DNA of 5,428 nucleotides. Origin: Streptomyces lilacinus. GTDB lineage: Bacteria > Actinomycetota > Actinomycetes > Streptomycetales > Streptomycetaceae. Both the position numbers and the translations under genes were made by a program. Numbering within the stretch: the first letter of the stretch is position 1; each line of letters begins with the position of its first letter. The notes below the pieces were generated by a model. The model did not search any database. It saw only the letters and a program-made list of their open reading frames with translations, and had not been told where the DNA came from. Of this stretch, positions 1 to 3,880 are shown one piece after another. The stretch covers positions 1,577 through 7,004 of the forward strand of contig KL569477.1 of NCBI GenBank assembly GCA_000715685.1. Reading direction: 5' to 3'.

Positions 1-191
1 AGGCGCGGCTGACCTCCGCCACCGCCACGAGGATCACGGTGGAGGAGGTCACCGACGGCGACCCGAAGCCCGGTTGCTCGGGCGAGACCGCGACCGTGAC
101 GTACACCCTCGCCCCCGACGGGCGGCTCGCCTTCGCCTCGGACGACGCCCGCGGCGGCCGGCCCACCGCGACCCTGGTCAAGGAACGGTGA
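1..191 (+). CDS. 3' end of an unidentified CDS (C-terminal 62 residues)
   Basis: An open frame enters from the left edge (first full codon at 3) and ends at TGA 189-191. The visible 62 residues start ARLTSATATRITVEEV and end GGRPTATLVKER. They alternate short polar and hydrophobic stretches with one cysteine (PGCSGE) and a segment TYTLAPDGRLAFAS, which suggests a beta-rich extracytoplasmic or accessory domain. Third positions are almost all G or C, as expected for a real gene here. The pattern of a GCSG-type cysteine followed by a PDGRLAF-type strand reminds me of C-terminal domains on some Streptomyces Ser/Thr kinases and secreted proteins, but that is recollection and I do not assign a function. 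The gene ends 55 bases before mqnC and may or may not be cotranscribed with it. Confidence 0.75.
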   Translation, partial: ARLTSATATRITVEEVTDGDPKPGCSGETATVTYTLAPDGRLAFASDDARGGRPTATLVKER

Positions 192-202
192 GGCAATCGG
201 CG

Positions 203-208
203 TAGGCT
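203..208 (+). promoter_or_regulatory. Possible -10 box upstream of mqnC
   Basis: TAGGCT fits the TAnnnT form of Streptomyces housekeeping -10 boxes and lies 39 bases before the mqnC start. No convincing -35 hexamer sits 16-19 bases upstream; the nearest candidate, TGGTCA at 175-180, is 22 bases away. If used, transcription would begin near 215, inside the dyad at 214-227. This is a weak call. Confidence 0.25.
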
Positions 209-213
209 GACCC

Positions 214-227
214 GGTATTCGCATACC
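214..227 (+). repeat. Small inverted repeat in the mqnC leader
   Basis: GGTAT (214-218) and ATACC (223-227) are perfect reverse complements around a 4-base centre, TCGC. This is one of the few AT-containing dyads in the window. It lies between the possible -10 box at 203-208 and the mqnC ribosome binding site, where a repressor site or a 5' mRNA hairpin would be expected. With only 5-bp arms it could be chance. Confidence 0.35.
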
Positions 228-233
228 CCCTCC

Positions 234-240
234 GAAGGGA
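234..240 (+). promoter_or_regulatory. Ribosome binding site of mqnC
   Basis: GAAGGGA ends 6 bases before GTG 247. This purine-rich Shine-Dalgarno supports GTG 247 as the start, with a first peptide of MTENADLQ. Confidence 0.6.
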
Positions 241-246
241 CGCCCG

Positions 247-1443
247 GTGACCGAGAACGCCGACCTTCAGTCCGTCCTCGACCGCGCCGCAGCCGGCGGC
301 CGGATCACCCCGGAGGAGGCGCTCGAGCTCTACCGCTCCGCGCCGCTGCACGCCCTCGGCGCGGCCGCCGACGCCGTGCGCCGCAGGCGCTACGCCGGTA
401 CCGAGCACATCGCGACGTACATCATCGAGCGGAACATCAACTACACCAACGCCTGCGTCACGGCGTGCAAGTTCTGTGCCTTCTACGCCCCGCCGAAGAG
501 CGACAAGGTCTGGACGCGCGGCATGGACGACATCCTGCGCCGCTGCGCGGAGACCGTCGAACTGGGCGGCACGCAGATCATGTTCCAGGGCGGTCACCAC
601 CCGGACTACGGCGTGGAGTACTACGAGGAGCACTTCGCGGCGATCAAGAAGGCGTTCCCGCAGCTCGTGATCCACTCCCTCGGCGCGTCCGAGGTCGACC
701 ACATGGCGCGGATCTCCGGCGTGAGCGCCGAGGAGGCCATCCGCCGCATCCACGCCGCCGGCCTGGACTCCTTCGCGGGCGCCGGCGCCGAGCTGCTGCC
801 CGAGCGGCCCCGCAAGGCCATCGCGCCGCTGAAGGAGTCCGGCGAGCGCTGGCTGGAGATCATGGAGCTCGCCCACAAGCTGGGCGTGGAGTCCACCTCC
901 ACCATGCTCATGGGCACGGGCGAGACCAACGCCGAGCGCATCGAGCACCTGCGCATGATCCGCGACGTGCAGGACCGCACGGGCGGCTTCCGTGCCTTCA
1001 TCCCGTACACGTACCAGCCCGAGAACAACCACCTCAAGGGCCGGACGCAGGCCACGATCTTCGAGTACCTGCGCATGATCGCCATCGCGCGGCTCTTCCT
1101 CGACAACGTCGCCCACATCCAGGGCTCCTGGCTGACCACCGGCAAGGAGGTCGGCCAGCTGTCCCTCCACTACGGCGCGGACGACCTCGGCTCGATCATG
1201 CTGGAGGAGAACGTCGTCTCCTCGGCCGGTGCCAAGCACCGCTCCAACCGCATGGAGATCATCGACCTCATCCGCAAGGCCGGCCGCGTCCCGGCGCAGC
1301 GCGCCACGACGTACGAGCACCTGGTCGTGCACGACGACCCGGCGAACGACCCGGTCGACGACCGCGTCGTCTCCCACCTGTCCTCGACCGCGATCGAGGG
1401 CGGCACGGCCCACCCCGAGCTGAAGATCGTCGAGGCGAGCTGA
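247..1443 (+). CDS. mqnC: Cyclic dehypoxanthinyl futalosine synthase MqnC (radical SAM)
   Basis: This 398-residue protein is a radical S-adenosylmethionine enzyme of the futalosine menaquinone route. MqnC cyclises dehypoxanthine futalosine to its spiro cyclic form in the cytoplasm. The CX3CX2C cluster motif is at C70, C74 and C77 (NACVTACKFCAFYAP), the form shared by MqnC, MqnE and CofG/CofH. A glycine pair at 115-116 (IMFQGGHHPDYG) fits the SAM-contacting strand after the motif. Other family-like stretches are SLGASEVDHMARISG (about 144-158), DSFAGAGAELL (174-184), STSTMLMGTGET (217-227), IPYTYQPENN (252-261) and SWLTTGKEVGQLSLHYGADDLGSIMLEENVVSSAG (294-328). The length and full-length match indicate an intact gene. 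GTG 247 is preceded by a good ribosome binding site. MqnC is preferred over the related MqnE because of the QGGHHPDYGVEYY segment, the C-terminal pattern and the length. An amidohydrolase-like gene follows after 12 bases, and menG lies 1.6 kb downstream. Confidence 0.95.
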   Translation: MTENADLQSVLDRAAAGGRITPEEALELYRSAPLHALGAAADAVRRRRYAGTEHIATYIIERNINYTNACVTACKFCAFYAPPKSDKVWTRGMDDILRRCAETVELGGTQIMFQGGHHPDYGVEYYEEHFAAIKKAFPQLVIHSLGASEVDHMARISGVSAEEAIRRIHAAGLDSFAGAGAELLPERPRKAIAPLKESGERWLEIMELAHKLGVESTSTMLMGTGETNAERIEHLRMIRDVQDRTGGFRAFIPYTYQPENNHLKGRTQATIFEYLRMIAIARLFLDNVAHIQGSWLTTGKEVGQLSLHYGADDLGSIMLEENVVSSAGAKHRSNRMEIIDLIRKAGRVPAQRATTYEHLVVHDDPANDPVDDRVVSHLSSTAIEGGTAHPELKIVEAS

Positions 1444-1455
1444 CGGGCTGATCCC

Positions 1456-2097
1456 TTGCTGACGCTGCACGCGGCCGACCTGCTGATCGCCGTCCCCGGC
1501 ACGGAGCCCGTGCCGGGCGGGGCGGTGGTCGTCGACGGCGACACGGTCGCGGCGCTCGGCCCGTACGAGGAGCTCGCCGCGGCGTTCCCGCGGGTGCGGC
1601 GGTGGCCGGGGGTGCTGACGCCCGGGCTGCGGCAGTGGCACGGCGCGTACCTGCTGAAGCGCGCCTACCACCCGGACCCGCGCGAGTACGACGAGCTGGG
1701 CGACCGGCCGTTGACGGGGGAGCGGCTCGAGGCGCTCGACATGACCGACGCGCGGTGGGCGGGCAGCGTCCGCCGCGGCCTGCAGCAGATGCTGCGCCAC
1801 GGCACGACGGCGGTGGCGATCGGCTCGGACCCGGTCGTGTCGACGGCGGTCGCGCGGTCGGGTCTGACGGCCGTCTCCGCCTTGGGCGCCCCGGGCATCC
1901 TCGCCGAGGAGCCGAGCCTCGATCCCCTGCGCAACGCGTACGGGCTGGGGGACGCCGTCGCGGGCCCCCTCACCGTCGGCGGGCGCGCCGACTTCGCCGC
2001 CTTCGACGTGCCGGACGCGTACGCGCTGGAGGAAGCCGGCGCGGGCACGTGCGTCGCCACGGTGCTCGCGGGGCGGCTGGTGTACCGGCGCCGCTGA
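1456..2097 (+). CDS. Imidazolonepropionase/amidohydrolase-like protein, reduced and probably non-catalytic
   Basis: The 213-residue product resembles both ends of an amidohydrolase with most of the TIM barrel missing. The N-terminus (LTLHAADLLIAVPGTEPVPGGAVVVDGDTVAALGP, residues 2-36) is the typical first half of the composite beta domain. LTPGLRQWHGAYLL (54-67) sits where active members have PGLVNxHxHL, but only one histidine (H62) remains and the HxH metal motif is absent. LQQMLRHGTTAVAIGSD (109-125) resembles the first barrel helix and strand. GPLTVGGRADFAAFDVPD (170-187) and VATVLAGRLVYRRR (200-213) form the usual C-terminal return of the composite domain. Active relatives are about 380-450 residues. 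TTG 1456 is the first start codon after an in-frame mqnC stop and gives the expected N-terminus, though its Shine-Dalgarno is poor, so coupling to mqnC translation is likely. I believe databases hold such short 'imidazolonepropionase-like domain' proteins in Streptomyces. Its function is unknown; a role tied to mqnC is inference from position. Confidence 0.8.
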   Translation: MLTLHAADLLIAVPGTEPVPGGAVVVDGDTVAALGPYEELAAAFPRVRRWPGVLTPGLRQWHGAYLLKRAYHPDPREYDELGDRPLTGERLEALDMTDARWAGSVRRGLQQMLRHGTTAVAIGSDPVVSTAVARSGLTAVSALGAPGILAEEPSLDPLRNAYGLGDAVAGPLTVGGRADFAAFDVPDAYALEEAGAGTCVATVLAGRLVYRRR

Positions 2098-2105
2098 GCG
2101 CGGCG
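2089..2105 (+). terminator. Weak hairpin at the end of the mqnC operon
   Basis: CGCCGC (2089-2094) and GCGGCG (2100-2105) can pair around a TGAGC loop that contains most of the stop codon region. There is no T tract. It is placed where an operon terminator would be useful, but a 6-bp GC hairpin is common by chance in DNA of this composition. Confidence 0.2.
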
Positions 2106-2128
2106 GCGGTTCCGGCGAGGGAGCCCGT

Positions 2129-2161
2129 TCATTACTTCGGGTGACGCTACCGTCGTATATG
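2129..2161 (+). promoter_or_regulatory. AT-rich island, possible promoter of the Uma2 gene
   Basis: This stretch (TTCATTACTTCGG through GTATATG) is the most AT-rich part of the 98-base gap. TATATG (2156-2161) could serve as a -10 box with the poor -35 TTACTT (2132-2137) 18 bases upstream; TACCGT (2148-2153) is another TAnnnT candidate. Either would give a 5' leader of roughly 40-50 bases. The location fits a separate promoter for the Uma2 gene, but neither hexamer pair is strong. Confidence 0.3.
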
Positions 2162-2197
2162 GGACCGCGATCCACCCGCGTCCACACTCGCATCCAT

Positions 2198-2202
2198 GGG
2201 AG
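2198..2202 (+). promoter_or_regulatory. Shine-Dalgarno that decides the Uma2 start
   Basis: GGGAG lies 5 bases before ATG 2208 but overlaps the upstream in-frame ATG 2196, which has no purine-rich site of its own (preceding bases CTCGCATCC). The site therefore favours ATG 2208 over ATG 2196. Confidence 0.55.
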
Positions 2203-2207
2203 CAGTG

Positions 2208-2825
2208 ATGATCGCAGAACGGCTGGAGAAGGCCACTCCTGAGAACTGGATGTTCCCGCCTGCCGGCGTGTGGACGGCGGCCCAGGTGGAAGACCTGGTA
2301 TTGCCGTGCGACTGGGAACTCGTGGACGGAGTGGTCGTGGTTCGGGGGAGGCCGCCTGTGTGGCACAGCATGGTGCGGAGTGGCATCGAGAGGCGTCTGC
2401 AGGAATGCGTCCGGGAGCCGTTTTTCGCTCTGTCGGAACAGTGTGTGCTGATTGACGAGTTCAACCCTCCGGTCCCTGACGTCATCGTCTTCGACACGCG
2501 AGGCCTCGACGACACGGCGAAGCACATTCCCGTGGCGCAGGTCGTACTCGCGGTCGAGGTGGTGTCCGAGGGCTCTCGGCAGGACGACCGGGTCCGTAAG
2601 CCTGCCCTTTACGCCTCAGCGGGGATTCCTTGCTACTGGCGCGTGGAACGAGGCGAAGACGGTCTCCCCGAGGTGCACGAGTACTGGCTCAACCCCGACC
2701 GGGGCGAGTACATCCCGCGTCCTGTCCGCCCTTGCCACACCGACAAGCTCGAAACGGACCAGCCCTACCCCGTCACCATCGACCTGGCGAACCTGGTGGC
2801 GGCGCTCCAACCCCCCCGTCAGTGA
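2208..2825 (+). CDS. Uma2 family protein (DUF820, PD-(D/E)XK nuclease fold)
   Basis: The product is 205 residues from ATG 2208, or 209 from ATG 2196. It shows the Uma2 signature in order: WELVDGVVVV (E37), the helix HSMVRSGIERRLQE, VPDVIVFD with the active-site aspartate (D91), then AVEVVSEGSRQDDRVRKPALYASAGIPCYW, giving E117 and K131 as the E-x(n)-K part of a PD-(D/E)XK site. All expected catalytic residues are present and the length is typical (about 190-210). Uma2 proteins are predicted metal-dependent nucleases, abundant in Streptomyces and cyanobacteria; their physiological role is not established. No signal peptide or membrane segment is visible. Codons such as GTA, ATT, CTT, CCT, GCT, ACT and TCA are clearly more frequent than in mqnC or menG, consistent with horizontal acquisition or weak expression selection. 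It stands alone between the mqnC operon and menG with gaps on both sides. A run of seven C (2811-2817) sits just before the stop. Confidence 0.88.
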   Translation: MIAERLEKATPENWMFPPAGVWTAAQVEDLVLPCDWELVDGVVVVRGRPPVWHSMVRSGIERRLQECVREPFFALSEQCVLIDEFNPPVPDVIVFDTRGLDDTAKHIPVAQVVLAVEVVSEGSRQDDRVRKPALYASAGIPCYWRVERGEDGLPEVHEYWLNPDRGEYIPRPVRPCHTDKLETDQPYPVTIDLANLVAALQPPRQ

Positions 2826-2903
2826 CCCGTAAGGATGGTGCCCCCGCACGTCAGAGCGGCATCAACGGCAGCCGCCCCCATCCCCTCCACCCGGCAGGAT
2901 GAA

Positions 2904-2939
2904 CATCGCGGGGACGGCCGCTTCGGCCGTCTCGCGGTG
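2904..2939 (+). terminator. Strong 16-bp hairpin between the Uma2 gene and menG
   Basis: GACGGCCG (2913-2920) and CGGCCGTC (2924-2931) form a perfect 8-bp stem with a CTT loop. The stem continues outward through G2912/T2932 (wobble), G2911-C2933, a single bulged G2910, then C2909-G2934, G2908-C2935, C2907-G2936, T2906/G2937 (wobble), A2905-T2938 and C2904-G2939, for 16 pairs in total. No T tract follows, which is common for actinomycete terminators. It starts 78 bases after the Uma2 stop and ends 118 bases before the menG start, so it may end Uma2 transcription or be a leader structure of menG. Confidence 0.5.
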
Positions 2940-2987
2940 CGGACGTGTGGTGGGGCCCACAGGAGCGAAGCGCGGTCGGCACCGTGA

Positions 2988-3013
2988 GGCGGCCGGTCCT
3001 TCCCGGGGCCGCC
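2988..3013 (+). repeat. Second inverted repeat in the menG upstream region
   Basis: GGCGGCC (2988-2994) and GGCCGCC (3007-3013) are perfect reverse complements with a 12-base loop. An alternative pairing of CCGG copies inside the loop competes with it. It follows the larger hairpin at 2904-2939 and lies 45 bases before menG. The 232 bases between the Uma2 stop and menG hold no supportable gene. Confidence 0.3.
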
Positions 3014-3057
3014 GTCCCCGTCCAAAGCCTTCCGGGGCCGTGGTGAAGAATGAGTCC

Positions 3058-3759
3058 GTGACCCGAGCATCCCTGGACAAGCAGCCGCACGAAGTCGCCG
3101 CGATGTTCGACGACGTGGCGGCGAAGTACGACCTGACCAACGACGTCATCTCGCTCGGCCAGGCCCGCCTGTGGCGCAAGGCCGTGGCGCAGGCCGTCGC
3201 CGCCCGCCCCGGCGAGAAGGTCCTGGACCTCGCGGCCGGCACGGGCACCTCCTCGCTCCCCTTCGCCGCCGACGGCGCGTACGTCGTGCCGTGCGACTTC
3301 TCGATCGGCATGCTGCGCGAGGGCAAGAAGCGCAACCCCTGGCTGCCGCTGACCGCCGGCGACGCGACGAAGCTGCCCTTCGCGGACGACGTCTTCGACG
3401 CCGTCACGATCTCCTTCGGGCTGCGCAACGTGCAGGACACCGATGCCGCGCTGCGCGAGCTGCTGCGCGTGACGAAGCCCGGCGGGCGGGTGGTCATCTG
3501 CGAGTTCAGCCACCCCACGTGGGCGCCGTTCCGCACGGTCTACACCGAGTACCTGATGCGCGCCCTGCCGCCGATCGCGCGGACCGTGTGCAGCAACCCC
3601 GACGCGTACGTCTACCTCGCCGAGTCCATCCGCTCCTGGCCGGACCAGCCCGCGCTGGCCGCGCGCCTGCAGGGGGCCGGCTGGGCGAAGGTGGCCTGGC
3701 GCAATCTGACGGGCGGCGTCGTGGCGCTGCACCGGGGGACCAAGCCCACGGCGGGCTGA
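3058..3759 (+). CDS. menG: Demethylmenaquinone methyltransferase (MenG/UbiE)
   Basis: This 233-residue class I SAM methyltransferase catalyses the last step of menaquinone synthesis, the C-methylation of demethylmenaquinone to menaquinone, at the inner face of the membrane. The UbiE/MenG family marks are all present: [28 protein letters not shown] (13-40, first signature), SAM-binding motif [16 protein letters not shown] (55-69), acidic D80 at the end of strand 2 (VVPCDFS), [25 protein letters not shown] (101-125) and the second signature [15 protein letters not shown] (137-151). The end, [14 protein letters not shown], matches family C-termini. GTG 3058 gives the N-terminus [14 protein letters not shown], which I recall as normal for Streptomyces. 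The frame stays open upstream to ATG 2899, but those residues are Arg/Pro-rich low-complexity translation of the leader. The Shine-Dalgarno is weak (GAAG at 3045-3048 or TGAG at 3051-3054). No frameshift or missing residue is seen. Confidence 0.95.
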   Translation: MTRASLDKQPHEVAAMFDDVAAKYDLTNDVISLGQARLWRKAVAQAVAARPGEKVLDLAAGTGTSSLPFAADGAYVVPCDFSIGMLREGKKRNPWLPLTAGDATKLPFADDVFDAVTISFGLRNVQDTDAALRELLRVTKPGGRVVICEFSHPTWAPFRTVYTEYLMRALPPIARTVCSNPDAYVYLAESIRSWPDQPALAARLQGAGWAKVAWRNLTGGVVALHRGTKPTAG

Positions 3760-3786
3760 CGCCACCTCGAGGCGAAGCCGATTACC

Positions 3787-3870
3787 CCGGGTTCGGGGAT
3801 TGTCATGGGCAGGTCCTTCAAGATCGGTACGATCTTGGCCCTCCCGGCCCTTGACGTCGCCCGAACCCGG
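3787..3870 (+). repeat. Long imperfect hairpin (about 33 bp) in the menG/zinc-ribbon gene spacer
   Basis: CCGGGTTCGGG (3787-3797) is the exact reverse complement of CCCGAACCCGG (3860-3870). Pairing then continues inward: G3798-C3858 and A3799-T3857 plus wobble T3800/G3856; 3802-3805 with 3852-3855 (4 bp); 3807-3810 with 3847-3850 (4 bp); 3812-3813 with 3844-3845 (2 bp); after an internal loop, 3818-3826 with 3830-3838 (9 bp including one T/G) around a GTA loop. The 3' arm includes the first two bases of the GGAGG ribosome binding site of the next gene. It may terminate menG, control translation downstream, or be a processed RNA. A local alternative (CCCCG 3785-3789 with CGGGG 3794-3798) could form a switch. 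Pairing was worked out by hand, without energy calculation. Confidence 0.65.
3819..3837 (+). promoter_or_regulatory. Operator-like palindrome overlapping a possible -10 box
   Basis: CAAGATCGGTACGATCTTG has two perfect 8-base arms around a 3-base centre and is AT-rich for this genome, like many repressor operators. TACGAT (3828-3833), inside it, fits the TAnnnT -10 form. A TTGTCA at 3800-3805 matches the -35 consensus in five of six bases, but is 22 bases from TACGAT, too far for normal use. It is also the tip of the long hairpin at 3787-3870, so an RNA explanation competes with the operator reading. Confidence 0.35.
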
Positions 3871-3873
3871 AGG
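3869..3873 (+). promoter_or_regulatory. Ribosome binding site of the zinc-ribbon membrane protein gene
   Basis: GGAGG is a near-consensus Shine-Dalgarno, 7 bases before ATG 3881, and fixes this start. Its first two bases lie in the 3' arm of the long hairpin ending at 3870, so folding could reduce access. Confidence 0.75.
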
Positions 3874-3880
3874 CTGCCCC

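Noticed and set aside
1325..1336. Perfect palindrome GTCGTGCACGAC within mqnC
   Set aside because: It encodes ordinary residues (VVHD) in the biased codon set, with no regulatory context.
465..1451. Long + strand frame inside mqnC
   Set aside because: Arg/Pro/His-rich out-of-frame reading of mqnC, whose own frame carries the radical-SAM motif.
178..2193. 671-codon open frame on the - strand
   Set aside because: It lies antisense to mqnC and the amidohydrolase-like gene, is Arg/Val/Ala-rich low-complexity sequence without domains, and is the expected mirror of GC-rich codon bias.
2871..2893. C-rich tract that could form a G-quadruplex on the - strand
   Set aside because: Only three runs of three or more G are present on the complementary strand, one short of the usual motif.
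2950..2960. Short dyad GTGGG-G-CCCAC upstream of menG
   Set aside because: Five-base GC-rich arms are frequent by chance in this composition, and nothing around it supports an operator.
2899..3057. N-terminal extension of menG from ATG 2899
   Set aside because: The extra 53 residues are Arg/Pro/Gly-rich, unlike MenG family members, which start near [10 protein letters not shown]; the segment also contains the strong hairpin at 2904-2939.
3785..3870. tRNA gene, prompted by the GGTTCG T-loop-like sequence at 3790-3795
   Set aside because: Neither strand gives an acceptor stem, D arm or anticodon arm with proper spacing; the segment folds better as one long hairpin.
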